64,000 bases of DNA from Nocardia fluminea (lineage in GTDB: Bacteria > Actinomycetota > Actinomycetes > Mycobacteriales > Mycobacteriaceae). Positions 17,713 through 26,682 of this stretch are shown here, piece after piece. The stretch spans positions 992,001 through 1,056,000 of the forward strand of contig NZ_PJMW01000002.1 in NCBI RefSeq assembly GCF_002846365.1. Reading direction: 5' to 3'. Each line of letters begins with the position of its first letter. Positions within the stretch are counted from its first letter, which is position 1. The notes beneath the pieces are model-generated. The model worked only from the letters and a program-made list of their open reading frames with translations, searched no databases and was not told the DNA's origin. The position numbers and the translations under genes were made by a program.

Positions 17713-20130
17713 ATGATCGACAAAGGTAGGCGGCGCGGCCCGCAGGCAGACTCGGTGGTCGCCCTGGTCGACGCGGCGTCCGGCGTCGAACGCGAAGTGA
17801 TCGGCGACTGGATCGCCCAGGGTGGCCTCGGCAAGGAGATCGACTCCGCGGCCCCGGTGACCCAGCTCGACCTCGATGCCAAAGCCATCGCCAAGCGCCT
17901 CGTCGGCAGGCACGACGACCCGCTGGTGGTGCCCGTCCGGGTGCTGTGGCTGCCGCCGGAACGCGACGGCGTGCGCCGGGTGACCTTCGCCGATTTGGCG
18001 ATGCTCACCAATCCGCGCAAACCCAACCGCCTCGTCCAGCGCAGGCTGCTGCGCACCGAACCCGATCGCCACCGCGTACTCGTCGGCGCCCCGGCCCGGC
18101 TCAGCGCGCTGCGCACCAACAATCCCGAGGCCGCGGCGCTGTTGCGCGCGGGCTCGTCCGACCCGTTCGCGCGCGCGGTCGTGCGCGCGGCGGTGGTCGC
18201 GCTGGAGCGCGCCGAACGCACCGTCATCGGCGATCGGTACAAGGTGCCCCAGCTGGTGGCCGAGGAGATCCTCGACTCCCCCGAATTCCAGCGCAAACTC
18301 GACTACATCGCCGACGAGATCGGCTCCGAACCCGACCAGGTGTACCGCAACGCGGAGAAGGCGCTACGCGAGCTGGTCGCCGCGCAGAGCCGGCTGGTCT
18401 CGGACCTGTTCACCCAGGCGATGCGCCCGGTGCACGCCTCGACCTGGAAGGTCGACACCGACCTGCGCGGCCTCGACGCGTTGCGCAAACTCAACCGCAA
18501 ACACCCCCTGGTGTTCCTGCCCTCGCACCGCTCCTATGTCGACGCGTTCGTCCTGGGCGACGTGCTGGCGCGCAACGACTTTCCGCCCAACCACGTGATC
18601 GGCGGCGCGAACCTCAACTTCTGGCCGATGGGACCGATCGCGCGCCGCACGGGCACGGTGTTCATCCGGCGCAGCTTCGGCGACGACGAGGTCTACAAGG
18701 CGGTCGTGGAGGAGTACTTCGCCTACCTGCTGGCCAAGCGCTTCAATATGGAGTGGTACTTCGAGGGTGGCCGTACCAGAACGGGCAAGCTGCGCCCGCC
18801 GCGCTACGGACTCCTCAATTATCTTGCCGCCGCGGTCCGTTCGCGACGCGTCGACGATGTGATGCTGGTGCCGGTCTCGATCACCTACGAGCGCCTCAAC
18901 GAGCTGGGGGCGATCGCGAGCGAACAGGCGGGCGGCACGAAGAAGGCCGAGGGCATCGGCTGGCTCGCGAAATACGTTCGGCTCCAGCAGCACTCGGCGG
19001 GCCGGGTGTATGTGCGCTTCGGCGAGGCTATCTCGGCACGCGAGCGCCTCGGCGTGCACGGCGACCCGCTCGACCAGCGCCCGGTGACCATTCCGTTGCG
19101 CGACACCGAGACCGGCTCCGCCACCGTTCCCGACGAGAAAGCCGTCGCCGCCGCCGAGCACAAAGCAGTGCAGCGCCTGGCTTTCGACGTCGCGGTCGGC
19201 ATCAACGCGGTCACCCCGATCACCGTCAACGCGCTGGTCACCCTGGCCCTGCTGGGCGTGCACGAACGCGCGCTCACCCTCGGGCAGGTGCGCACGGTGC
19301 TCGATCCGGTGCTCGGCTATATCACCGCGCGCGGGCTACCGAGCGGCGAATTGTCCACGCTGCGTGACGAACAGGGCCTGCGCGTGGTGCTCGAGCAGCT
19401 CGCGCTCGCGGGTGTGGTCACCGTGTACCGCGGCGGCTTGGAGCCGGTGTACGCGATCGAACCCGGGGTGCACCTCGAGGCGGCGTTCTATCGCAACAGC
19501 GCGGTGCACTGGTTCGTCAACCGCGCCATTCTCGAACTGGCCGCCCTGACCGCGGTGGAGCACCCGGGAGACGACCCGCTGCGGGCGGCGTGGAAGGCGG
19601 CCTTCGCGCTGCGCGATCTGCTCAAGTTCGAGTTCTTCTTCCCGGAACGGCAGGAGTTCGCCGACCAGATCATCGAGGAAGTGCGGATCATCGTGCCCGA
19701 ATGGGACGAGCACACCCCCGACGACCGGCTGGATCGCCAATTCCTCGGCGCTGTCACCGAATCCGGGTTCGTGATGGCCCACCGGGTGCTGCGCTCGTTC
19801 TTCGACGCGCAGCTGGTGGTGGCCGAGCGGCTGGTCGCCCGACCCGCGGACGCGACCATCGACCGCAAGGAGTTCATCGAGGAGTGCGTGGCGGTCGGCA
19901 AGCAGATGCTGTTGCAGCAGCGGTTGCACAGCCCGGAATCGGTGTCGTCGGAACTGTTCACCAGCGCGTGGAAGCTGGCCGACAACCACGGCCTGATCGC
20001 GCCCGCCGCCCCGGGCGCCGAAGCCGAGTTGATCGGCAGGCGCCAGGAATTCGCCGACCAGCTGCGTGATCTCGGAGACCGCATCGCCAGGGCCGCCTCA
20101 CTCGATCCGTCGAACAGGAACACGCACTGA
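17713..20130 (+). CDS. plsB: glycerol-3-phosphate 1-O-acyltransferase PlsB-type
   Basis: 805 residues, membrane-associated. It transfers acyl groups to sn-glycerol-3-phosphate, the first step of phospholipid and triacylglycerol synthesis. The catalytic H-x4-D is in LPSHRSYVDAF (His about 272), followed by GGANLNFWPMGPIARRTGTV, FIRRSF and the glycerophosphate-binding FEGGRTRTGKLRPPRYG. Length and motifs match mycobacterial PlsB2 (Rv2482c). ATG 17713 is used; TTG 17701 is in frame but lacks a ribosome site. The stop overlaps the plsC start (TGATG), so the two are translationally coupled. It is divergent from the iron-regulated salicylate synthase gene. Confidence 0.9.
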   Translation: MIDKGRRRGPQADSVVALVDAASGVEREVIGDWIAQGGLGKEIDSAAPVTQLDLDAKAIAKRLVGRHDDPLVVPVRVLWLPPERDGVRRVTFADLAMLTNPRKPNRLVQRRLLRTEPDRHRVLVGAPARLSALRTNNPEAAALLRAGSSDPFARAVVRAAVVALERAERTVIGDRYKVPQLVAEEILDSPEFQRKLDYIADEIGSEPDQVYRNAEKALRELVAAQSRLVSDLFTQAMRPVHASTWKVDTDLRGLDALRKLNRKHPLVFLPSHRSYVDAFVLGDVLARNDFPPNHVIGGANLNFWPMGPIARRTGTVFIRRSFGDDEVYKAVVEEYFAYLLAKRFNMEWYFEGGRTRTGKLRPPRYGLLNYLAAAVRSRRVDDVMLVPVSITYERLNELGAIASEQAGGTKKAEGIGWLAKYVRLQQHSAGRVYVRFGEAISARERLGVHGDPLDQRPVTIPLRDTETGSATVPDEKAVAAAEHKAVQRLAFDVAVGINAVTPITVNALVTLALLGVHERALTLGQVRTVLDPVLGYITARGLPSGELSTLRDEQGLRVVLEQLALAGVVTVYRGGLEPVYAIEPGVHLEAAFYRNSAVHWFVNRAILELAALTAVEHPGDDPLRAAWKAAFALRDLLKFEFFFPERQEFADQIIEEVRIIVPEWDEHTPDDRLDRQFLGAVTESGFVMAHRVLRSFFDAQLVVAERLVARPADATIDRKEFIEECVAVGKQMLLQQRLHSPESVSSELFTSAWKLADNHGLIAPAAPGAEAELIGRRQEFADQLRDLGDRIARAASLDPSNRNTH

Positions 20131-21542
20131 TGAGCTCACTCGCCGAAGCCGTGGCCGCGATCCGGTCGGGTCCCCAAGGCGCGCGGGTCGCCGCGGTGTT
20201 CGATTTCGGTGGCACCGTCGTCGACGGACTGCCACGACGGGGACTGGCGGGCAAGGTGTTCCGTCGGGGTGACGAACGCCTGGCCACCCTGCTCGGCGGC
20301 ATCCAGCGCGGTGGCAGCGACGGCGAGTACAAACGCTTCCTGCACGCCGTGGAACGGACCTGGGCAGGCACCCCGGAATCGGAGCTCGAGCAGCTGGGCC
20401 GCAAGGCCTTCGCGAAGCAGATCTACGGGCGGATGTTTCCCGAGGCCTGGCAGCTGGTCCGCGCGCACCAATTGGCCGGGCACACCGTGGTCCTGGTCAG
20501 CGAACTCACCCGCTTCCAGGTCCGGCCCGTCGCCGAGCGGCTCGGCATCGACAAGGTGCTGTGCACGGAACTCGCCGTCCAGGACGGTGTGCTCACCGGC
20601 CACACCGTGGGCGCGCCGCTGTGGCGCACCGAAAAGTCCGCGGCGGTAGCCGAATTCGCCGCGAACCTGGAGATCGGCTACGTCTACGCCGACAGCGTGA
20701 CCGACCTGTCCCTGCTGGAACTCGCCGCACGGCCGACCGTGATCGACCCGGACCCGGCCCTGGCCGCGATCGCCATCGGCAACAACTGGCCCACCCTCAC
20801 GTTCCGGCTGCGCCGGGCCCCGCGCCCGGTCGACTATCTGCGCACCATCGCCGGCTTCGCCGGACTCATCGGCGGCGCGCTGATCGGCGTACTCCGCAAG
20901 TCCTACACCGGCAAACGCCAGACGATGGCCGACGCGCTCATGCACGACGCCACCACCGTCACCCTGCGCGCGATCGACGTACGGCTGCGCGTGGTCGGCG
21001 CCGAGAACGCCCGCGCACCGAGGCCCGCGGTGTTCCTGTTCAACCACCAGAGCCAGTTCGACGTGATCATCGTCCCGAAGGTGCTCGACGGCGCGGTGAC
21101 CGGCATCGGCAAGAAGGAACTCGCCAACCACCCCCTGTTCGGCCCGCTGATGCGGTTCGTCGGGGTCACCTTCATCGACCGCACCGATACCGAACGCGCG
21201 AAAGCCGCGCTCGCCCCGGTCGTTTCGACCTTGCGCGACGGGCTCTCGATCGCGGTCGCACCAGAGGGAACTCGCTCGTTCACCCCCGGCGTCGGGCCGT
21301 TCAAGAAGGGCGCCTTCCATATCGCCATCCAGGCGGGCGTACCGGTGATCCCCGTGGTGGTCCGCAACGCGGGCGAGATCGCCTGGCGGGATTCACCGAT
21401 CGCCCGCTCCGGCATCGTCGACGTCGCGGTGCTGGCGCCGATCGACGTCTCCAGCTGGAACCCGGCCGACATGGACGCCGAGGTGGAAGGCGTTCGGCAG
21501 CTGTTCGAGAACACCCTGCTGAACTGGCCGGAAGCCGACTGA
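20130..21542 (+). CDS. plsC: HAD-like / 1-acyl-glycerol-3-phosphate acyltransferase fusion (PlsC)
   Basis: 470 residues. An N-terminal HAD-IB domain (about 1-210) is followed by a hydrophobic helix near 235-255 and a PlsC acyltransferase domain (about 275-465) with the H-x4-D block FLFNHQSQFDVIIV, the IDRTDTERAK segment and APEGTRSF. The second step of phosphatidic acid synthesis is the expected role. In HAD motif I the sequence is VFDFGGTVV: the second Asp of D-x-D-G-T is Gly, whereas motif IV (YADSVTDLSLL) is intact, so phosphatase activity is doubtful. The arrangement matches M. tuberculosis Rv2483c next to plsB2, with a 1-nt overlap here. Confidence 0.9.
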   Translation: MSSLAEAVAAIRSGPQGARVAAVFDFGGTVVDGLPRRGLAGKVFRRGDERLATLLGGIQRGGSDGEYKRFLHAVERTWAGTPESELEQLGRKAFAKQIYGRMFPEAWQLVRAHQLAGHTVVLVSELTRFQVRPVAERLGIDKVLCTELAVQDGVLTGHTVGAPLWRTEKSAAVAEFAANLEIGYVYADSVTDLSLLELAARPTVIDPDPALAAIAIGNNWPTLTFRLRRAPRPVDYLRTIAGFAGLIGGALIGVLRKSYTGKRQTMADALMHDATTVTLRAIDVRLRVVGAENARAPRPAVFLFNHQSQFDVIIVPKVLDGAVTGIGKKELANHPLFGPLMRFVGVTFIDRTDTERAKAALAPVVSTLRDGLSIAVAPEGTRSFTPGVGPFKKGAFHIAIQAGVPVIPVVVRNAGEIAWRDSPIARSGIVDVAVLAPIDVSSWNPADMDAEVEGVRQLFENTLLNWPEAD

Positions 21543-21579
21543 TCCGGCCGGGCGCGGCGTGCGCCCGGCCGGACTCCCG

Positions 21580-22779
21580 TCAGTTCTCGAACAGTTGCTG
21601 TCCGAGGTAGTGCCCGGCGGCGGGGACGCCGGGCGGGATGACGAACACGGCCGAGCCGATCGGGGTCGTCCATTCGTTCAGCGCGTCGAACTCCGCCAGC
21701 CGCTGCTGCACAGGCAGGAACTGGGCGTCGACGTCGCGCTGGTAGGCAACGAACAGCAGTCCCGAATTCGACAGCTGACCCGGCGCGGGCGCCTCGTCGT
21801 AGTTGAAACCGCGACGCAGGAACCGTTCACCGTCGTGGGTGTGCCTGGCGCGGGCGACATGCGACGACGGCGGGATCACCGGGATGCCGTTGCGGTCGAC
21901 CGCCGTCAGGTCGGGTTCGTCGTCCTCGGCGGTGCCGGTGAGCGGCGCACCGGTGGTGACCTTTCGGCCGACGGTCAGTTCCCTGCCGTCGGCGTCGAGT
22001 TCGTCCCAGCTGTCGAGATCCATCGCGATCCGGCGCAGCACCATCGAGGAGCCGCCCGAGAGCCACGGCGTCGACGCGCCGTCGTCCCACACCAGACGAT
22101 CGAAGTCGGCCGTGCCGGGGGCGATGGTGACGGTGCCGTCGACCTGGCCCATGAGGTTGCGCATGGTCCGGCCGCGTGGCGCGTCCCGGAAGCCGCGCTG
22201 CACCCACCGCGGCGTCACCAGCGACTTCACATGCTTGGACAGCACCCGCACCGCGTGCGCTACCGTCGTCGCTTCCTGCGCGCAGACCTGGAGTACCAGG
22301 TCCGCGCCGGTGTACGCGGGCTCCAGCCGGTCGACGGGAAACGACGGCAGCTGCCGCAGCCAGCCCGGTCGTCGTGCGGTGAGACCGGTGGCGGTGAACA
22401 GCTCGGGGCCGAAACCGACCGTGACCGTGAGACGGGCGGGCCGGGCGGCGAGTTCCGGTTCGGTGTCGGCCAGCGCGGGAATGCCCTGGGTGAGCCGGGC
22501 GGCGTCGTCGGTCCAGATCCGGAGCAGACCGATGACGTCCTCGCGTCCGACGCCGGGCGCGAGGTCGAAACCGGCGAAGGCCACGTGCGCGGGGGGCGTC
22601 GTCTCGATGCCTGCCTGGTGCGTGCCGTAGAACGGAACAACGTCGAGCGCGTCGTCGGATTCTCGTTCCCGCGGACCAGCCGCGCCCCAGCCGATGCCGG
22701 CCGCGCCTGCGACACCCACTGCCGCCGCTCCCCCGCCGAGCAACCGGCGGCGGGAGAGCCCGGCATGCGGATCAGCCAC
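21580..22779 (-). CDS. Tat-exported DyP-type heme peroxidase (DtpA/EfeB-like)
   Basis: 399 residues. A Tat signal (SRRRLLGGG followed by an alanine-rich hydrophobic stretch) starts near residue 8. The mature part is a DyP fold, with GFGPELF, the MRNLMGQVDGT segment (Q-V-D-G-T, variant of the G-x-x-D-G motif with distal Asp), proximal-side residues near SHVARARHTHDGERFLRRGF, and GLLFVAYQRDVDAQFLPVQQRL. These peroxidases act outside the membrane. GTG 22779 overlaps the upstream chaperone gene by 8 nt; ATG 22818 is an alternative. Together with PCuAC it resembles the Streptomyces dtpA/ecuC copper-trafficking operon (established there, inferred here). Confidence 0.87.
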   Translation of the reverse strand: MADPHAGLSRRRLLGGGAAAVGVAGAAGIGWGAAGPRERESDDALDVVPFYGTHQAGIETTPPAHVAFAGFDLAPGVGREDVIGLLRIWTDDAARLTQGIPALADTEPELAARPARLTVTVGFGPELFTATGLTARRPGWLRQLPSFPVDRLEPAYTGADLVLQVCAQEATTVAHAVRVLSKHVKSLVTPRWVQRGFRDAPRGRTMRNLMGQVDGTVTIAPGTADFDRLVWDDGASTPWLSGGSSMVLRRIAMDLDSWDELDADGRELTVGRKVTTGAPLTGTAEDDEPDLTAVDRNGIPVIPPSSHVARARHTHDGERFLRRGFNYDEAPAPGQLSNSGLLFVAYQRDVDAQFLPVQQRLAEFDALNEWTTPIGSAVFVIPPGVPAAGHYLGQQLFEN

Positions 22780-23332
22780 CGTGCGTGGGGTTCTCGGTGC
22801 CCGGCGCGTAATGCTCATTGCCGCCCGCGAAATCGCGCACCTGGGCAGTGACGACCGTGCTCGAGCCGTCGGAGAAGGTCAGGGTGAGCGAGGTTTCCGC
22901 ACCCGTGCGCAGTGGCTGCTTCAGATCCATGAACATCAGGTGTTCGGTGCCGGGCTTCAGCGTCACTTCACCGTTCGCGGGGATGGTGATGCCGCCTTCC
23001 TTGGGGCGCATGGTCTTGGCCCCGGTGCTGTCGGGCACGACCTCGTGGATCTCGACCCGGTCCGAGGCCGGGCTGGTCGCCGCGACCAGAGTCACCGGCG
23101 CATCGCCGGTGTTACGCAGATTGCCGAAAGCGGCGGACATGCCGGAGTCGGCGGCCTTGATCCACTGGTCGCTCATCGTGATCCCGTCACCCGCCGACGC
23201 GGAAGCAGCCGGTGCGGGTTCGGAATTCGAGCAGGCGGTGGAGAAGAAGGCGAGCACCGACAGTGCGGTCGCGGCGCCGAGACGGCGGGCGGCGCGGGGT
23301 GAACGCAAAGGGGTACGCGGGTACGCGGACAT
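22772..23332 (-). CDS. periplasmic copper chaperone PCuAC (DUF461), lipoprotein
   Basis: 186 residues. A lipoprotein signal ends in the lipobox FSTAC (Cys about 34). The mature domain has the PCuA(C) copper-site pattern: MSAAFGNLRN, VEIHEVVPDS with His, TMRPKEGG with Met, and EHLMFMDLKQPL with His and Met, giving an H-M-H-M set. The family delivers Cu(I) to extracytoplasmic cuproenzymes such as cytochrome oxidase or, in Streptomyces, a radical copper oxidase. It lies between a membrane protein gene upstream and the DyP peroxidase gene, with which it overlaps by 8 nt. Confidence 0.92.
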   Translation of the reverse strand: MSAYPRTPLRSPRAARRLGAATALSVLAFFSTACSNSEPAPAASASAGDGITMSDQWIKAADSGMSAAFGNLRNTGDAPVTLVAATSPASDRVEIHEVVPDSTGAKTMRPKEGGITIPANGEVTLKPGTEHLMFMDLKQPLRTGAETSLTLTFSDGSSTVVTAQVRDFAGGNEHYAPGTENPTHGG

Positions 23333-23426
23333 GGAGAACTCCGATCATCGGGGTGAGGTTGGCCCCGGACCGGACTGACGGCACAGCGAATCATCCACCG
23401 GGACGGCGGGATTCAGCGGCGTCGAG

Positions 23427-23975
23427 CTACGCCGGAACGGGGGTGAGTGCGGTCGCGCGCACCCCGGGCGGACCACGCAGCCCGATGTCCGGTCGCAGGA
23501 GGTGTTGCCGGAGCACCGCGCGCTCGTCGGCGGCGGGCAGCGGGGCCGGGCGCGCGGGCGGGCACACCACCCCGGCCAGCACGAGGACCAGCTGACGCAC
23601 GCTGGTGACCGCCCGGCCTACACCGACTTCGGCCGCGCGAATCGCGATCGCGCCGACCGGGATCGCGACCAGGTGGGCGAGCAGCATCGCGGCCGAAAGG
23701 GGATGGTGCTGGACATGTCCCAGCGACATCGCGGTGTGCCCGACGCACTGGCCGACGGCCAGCACCGCCATGGTCGACCCCGGACTGTTCCCGCGTGGCA
23801 GCGCGGAGACCACCACACCGATCAGGGCGCAGGCGGCGAAAAGCAGGGCCGTCGACGAGCCGGTGGGAAAGGCGGTAGCGCCACCGAGTCCGTGCGCGAA
23901 CACGGCGACCGCGCCGGACGCGGCACCCACCGCGGCGCCGCGTAAGCGCGCGGTGTGATCCGTCGGTGAACGCAC
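23427..23975 (-). CDS. hypothetical integral membrane protein of the copper locus
   Basis: 182 residues with about four hydrophobic helices and no recognised domain. A histidine-containing stretch, GHTAMSLGHVQHHPLSAAMLLAHL, lies in the middle and could bind metal. Similar unnamed membrane proteins often sit beside PCuAC/DyP genes in actinobacteria (recalled, not checked). It begins with GTG 23975 only 9 nt after a palindromic putative operator (23985-24003). It precedes the copper chaperone gene by 94 nt in the same direction, so the three genes probably form one operon. Confidence 0.7.
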   Translation of the reverse strand: MRSPTDHTARLRGAAVGAASGAVAVFAHGLGGATAFPTGSSTALLFAACALIGVVVSALPRGNSPGSTMAVLAVGQCVGHTAMSLGHVQHHPLSAAMLLAHLVAIPVGAIAIRAAEVGVGRAVTSVRQLVLVLAGVVCPPARPAPLPAADERAVLRQHLLRPDIGLRGPPGVRATALTPVPA

Positions 23976-23984
23976 ACCGACATG

Positions 23985-24003
23985 CTACGACTACGTGTCG
24001 TAG
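23985..24003. promoter_or_regulatory. palindromic operator CTACGAC-N5-GTCGTAG
   Basis: Perfect 7-bp arms around TACGT. The site lies 9 nt upstream of the GTG start of the copper-locus membrane protein gene, where a bound repressor would block transcription or a leaderless start. TAC-rich dyads of this kind are used by BlaI/CopY-family repressors; the assignment is inferred. Confidence 0.5.
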
Positions 24004-24127
24004 ATACCGGGATCAGGGCGTATGACCGGGATCTCATCGATGCCGTACCCGAATGCCGAGGAAGGACTTGACCTTAACCATTGTTCGGGTTTGACGATGG
24101 TCTCACCACCGAATGAGGGAGAACATC

Positions 24128-24562
24128 ATGACCACCACCACCGCCCCCACTGCCTACACCGTCCCCGCGCTGAACCGGCCCGCCGCCGTGCTGGGCGCCG
24201 TGGTCGCGGCCGTCGTCCTGAATCTGATCGTCTGGGCGATCGGCGCCGCCGCGGGCGGCTCGTTCGTCACCGTCGACAACGGCAAGCTGCTCGATGTGGC
24301 GCCCGGCGGGGTGATCCTGATGTCGACCGTGCCGCTGCTGATCGGCCTGACCGTGGCCGTGCTGGTGTCCTACCTGTGGACCGGCGTGCTGCGGACCGCC
24401 GCCGTGGTCGGGTCGGTGCTCTCGATCGGGACCATCGCGATGACCGTCTCCTCGAACTTCGACACCGCCTCCACCATCGCCCTGTCGGTGATGCACGTGG
24501 TGCTGGTGCCGATCATGGTGATCGCGCTGGAAGGTGTGCGCCGCGGCATCACCGCGAAGTGA
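24128..24562 (+). CDS. DUF6069-type four-helix membrane protein
   Basis: 144 residues with four clear transmembrane segments (about 18-42, 62-82, 92-112, 118-138). A short periplasmic loop, GGSFVTVDNGKLLDVAPGGV, sits between the first two. This is the layout I associate with DUF6069 proteins, whose function is unknown. ATG 24128 has GGGAG 8-9 nt upstream. Upstream, TTGACC and GACGAT are separated by 19 nt, the over-long spacing used by MerR-activated promoters, but no convincing dyad lies between them. A strong terminator follows. Confidence 0.7.
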   Translation: MTTTTAPTAYTVPALNRPAAVLGAVVAAVVLNLIVWAIGAAAGGSFVTVDNGKLLDVAPGGVILMSTVPLLIGLTVAVLVSYLWTGVLRTAAVVGSVLSIGTIAMTVSSNFDTASTIALSVMHVVLVPIMVIALEGVRRGITAK

Positions 24563-24577
24563 CCCGAGCACACAGCG

Positions 24578-24607
24578 AAGGCCCCGCCGGAACATCGGCG
24601 GGGCCTT
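24578..24607. terminator. bidirectional Rho-independent-like terminator
   Basis: AAGGCCCCGCCG pairs with CGGCGGGGCCTT across a 6-nt loop, flanked by A- and T-containing ends, between the convergent DUF6069 gene and ppm1. Confidence 0.85.
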
Positions 24608-24621
24608 TCGCGTGTCGGGTG

Positions 24622-25341
24622 CTAGACCGAACGGCCGAACAGCAGCTTCCACGGCATGAGCGCCGATTCGAGCTGCACCTTCAGGCTCATCTTCGACGCG
24701 CCGATGGTGCGCTCCTCGAAGCGGATCGGGACTTCGGCGATCGTGTAGCCCTTCTTGATCGCGCGGTAGTTCATCTCGACCTGGAACGAGTAGCCGTTGC
24801 TGCGGATCGAGGCCACGTCGATCGCGCGCAGGGTGTCGGCCTTCCAAGCCTTGAAACCGGCGGTCGCGTCCTTCACGCCGAGGCGCAGGATCAGATTCAC
24901 GTAGAAGTTGGCCCAGGCCGACAGCGCCTTGCGGTACCACTTCCACTCCGCGGCGGTGGAACCACCGGGCACATAGCGCGACCCGAGCGCCACGCCGACA
25001 TCCCCGGAGCTCAGCTTCTCGAGCATCGACGGGATCACCTCGGCGGGGTGCGACAGATCGGCGTCCATCTGGATCACCACGTCGGCGCCCTCGTCGAGTG
25101 CCGCGGTGATGCCCGCGATGTAGGCGCGGCCGAGGCCGTCCTTCTCGGTGCGGTGCAGCACGCTCACCACATTCGGCAGCTCAGCAGCCAGTTTGTCGGC
25201 TACGTCACCCGTGCCGTCGGGTGAATTGTCATCTACCACCAGCACGTGCAGATCGGGCACCGGCAGAGCCGTCAGCCGCTCCACCGCCACCGGCAGATTT
25301 TCCCGCTCGTTGTAGGTCGGCACAACAACGGTAACCCTCAA
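24622..25341 (-). CDS. ppm1: polyprenol monophosphomannose synthase (GT2)
   Basis: 239 residues, soluble GT2 glycosyltransferase. VVPTYNERENLP opens the nucleotide-binding domain, followed by VVDDNSPDGTGDVAD, QMDADLSHPAEVIPSML (metal-binding D-x-D variant), GSRYVPGG and VPIRFEERTIGASKMS, the dolichol-phosphate-mannose-synthase signature. It makes polyprenyl-phosphate mannose from GDP-mannose for lipomannan and lipoarabinomannan assembly. In M. tuberculosis the enzyme carries an extra N-terminal apolipoprotein N-acyltransferase domain; here only the glycosyltransferase is encoded. GTG/ATG 25341 opens directly on the first beta strand. Confidence 0.92.
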   Translation of the reverse strand: MRVTVVVPTYNERENLPVAVERLTALPVPDLHVLVVDDNSPDGTGDVADKLAAELPNVVSVLHRTEKDGLGRAYIAGITAALDEGADVVIQMDADLSHPAEVIPSMLEKLSSGDVGVALGSRYVPGGSTAAEWKWYRKALSAWANFYVNLILRLGVKDATAGFKAWKADTLRAIDVASIRSNGYSFQVEMNYRAIKKGYTIAEVPIRFEERTIGASKMSLKVQLESALMPWKLLFGRSV

Positions 25342-25465
25342 GGGTCGCCCTCCCTGCTCACCTGGATAGCCCCGCGGCCCAGGATGCGGGCACGGGGCAT
25401 GTCATCGATTCGTTATGACGGTACTCGATGGTCCTGACGCTTTCCTGAGTGGCCGTGCCCGGTCC

Positions 25466-26152
25466 TCACCACAGCCGACCCGCGTGGACCAGCGCGTCGA
25501 CGATCAATCCGATGCCGAACACGACGAAAAGCACCCTGATCACCGGCGGCCCGAAGCGGGTGATGCCCCGCACGAGCAGGCGGTACACCCGCCGCGCGCG
25601 GGGGGTGCGCCGCATGGCCAGCGCGAGCACGACCAGCGGCAGGATCAGGGCGATCGCGCAATAGCCCGCCACGATCACCGGCCACACCACCGGCAGCGGG
25701 CGCTGCGCGGACAGCAGGGCCAGGGCGGCGAGGTAGGGCACCGAGGTCGGCACCTTGGCCAGACCCAGCGTGAATCCGATCACGCCCATCAGCCACGGAT
25801 GCCTGCGCACCGGCCCGACCCAGCGCCCACCGGTGGACACGGTGGTGTCCACCGGCAGCGCCGCGACCGCGATCAGCACCAGGCCGATCACCAGCTCGCC
25901 CCAGTACCGCAGGGTGGGCGTCAGCTCGAAGTCGAGGAGCCGGACCAGGAAGTCGATGCCGAGCACGGTGCACACACCGAAGGCCACGGAGATCGCGAAA
26001 ACACCGCCGAGGAAGCTGAGCACACCCGTCATCGGCGAGCGCCGGGTGAGCCTGGCGTCCGCGACCACGGCCGTGGTGATCGCCACCAGCAGCACGTCGA
26101 GCGCGTCGAGCAGAGCGAACCCGAGCAGGGCCAACAGTCGATAGCCATCCAT
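25466..26152 (-). CDS. GAP-family (Sap-like) membrane protein
   Basis: 228 residues with six predicted helices in the LysE-like topology of the GAP/Sap family. In mycobacteria members accompany glycopeptidolipid or sulfolipid export. Visible features are GFALLDALDVLLVAITTAVV at the start, a conserved internal GFTLGLAKVPTSVPY segment resembling the substrate-path proline of the family, and a basic cytoplasmic loop RRTPRARRVYRLL. Which lipid or small molecule it moves is unknown. It is divergent from the ESX-like cassette and downstream of ppm1 in the same direction, 124 nt apart. Confidence 0.75.
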   Translation of the reverse strand: MDGYRLLALLGFALLDALDVLLVAITTAVVADARLTRRSPMTGVLSFLGGVFAISVAFGVCTVLGIDFLVRLLDFELTPTLRYWGELVIGLVLIAVAALPVDTTVSTGGRWVGPVRRHPWLMGVIGFTLGLAKVPTSVPYLAALALLSAQRPLPVVWPVIVAGYCAIALILPLVVLALAMRRTPRARRVYRLLVRGITRFGPPVIRVLFVVFGIGLIVDALVHAGRLW

Positions 26153-26364
26153 GACGTGGCTGACCCTACTCGCCGGTCATGTTTCGATCGCCGACCCGCC
26201 AGTCACACCAGCACCACCCGAACGTCGTGGCGAAAGTCGTTGACCTGCGCGGTCTCGAGATCGATCCTGCCATCTGGACTGGTCTCCCCCGCAAACGGCG
26301 CTCGGTGGTTACGCTTTTCAGCACCGGCTGTGCCGGGATCCGCGATCGTGAAGGGGCAGACATC

Positions 26365-26682
26365 GTGGCAGAAATGTCATTCGACCCGTCAGCGCTCGAC
26401 GCTTATCAGCGTGCGGCAGCTCGGGTTTCCGAACTACTCGGCACAGCGGCCACAGAGACGACGACCGCGGCCGGGGTCGACCTGTCCGGGCTCGGCGTGC
26501 TCGGGCGTGAATTCGCGGCAGCCTGGACACAGGCCGCGGGCGACCACGCCTCGACGCTGAGCACGGCGGGCAATCTGGTCACGGCCTATCAGGACATCTT
26601 GAATCGCTTCGGCGCCAGCGTGACCGGGATCGATACGGGGCTGGCCGGAGATCTGCGAGCAGCCGAGGGTGAGGTGGCGTGA
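26365..26682 (+). CDS. ESX/type VII-associated small helical protein (EspC/WXG100-like)
   Basis: 105 residues, two predicted long helices. The pattern FAAAWTQAAGDHASTLSTAG, followed by NLVTAYQDILNRFG, matches the C-terminal half of EspC-like (T7SS_ESX_EspC) proteins, with a Trp in place of a strict W-x-G turn. Such proteins are co-secreted with a larger partner. GTG 26365 is supported by AAGGGG 8 nt upstream. The stop overlaps the start of the next gene (TGATG), so the two products are probably made in equal amounts and may pair. No ESX core genes (eccC, mycP) occur in the window. Confidence 0.68.
   Translation: MAEMSFDPSALDAYQRAAARVSELLGTAATETTTAAGVDLSGLGVLGREFAAAWTQAAGDHASTLSTAGNLVTAYQDILNRFGASVTGIDTGLAGDLRAAEGEVA

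Noticed and set aside
24072..24105. MerR-type promoter before the DUF6069 gene
   Set aside because: TTGACC and GACGAT are 19 nt apart, but the intervening dyad is poor and no MerR gene is nearby.
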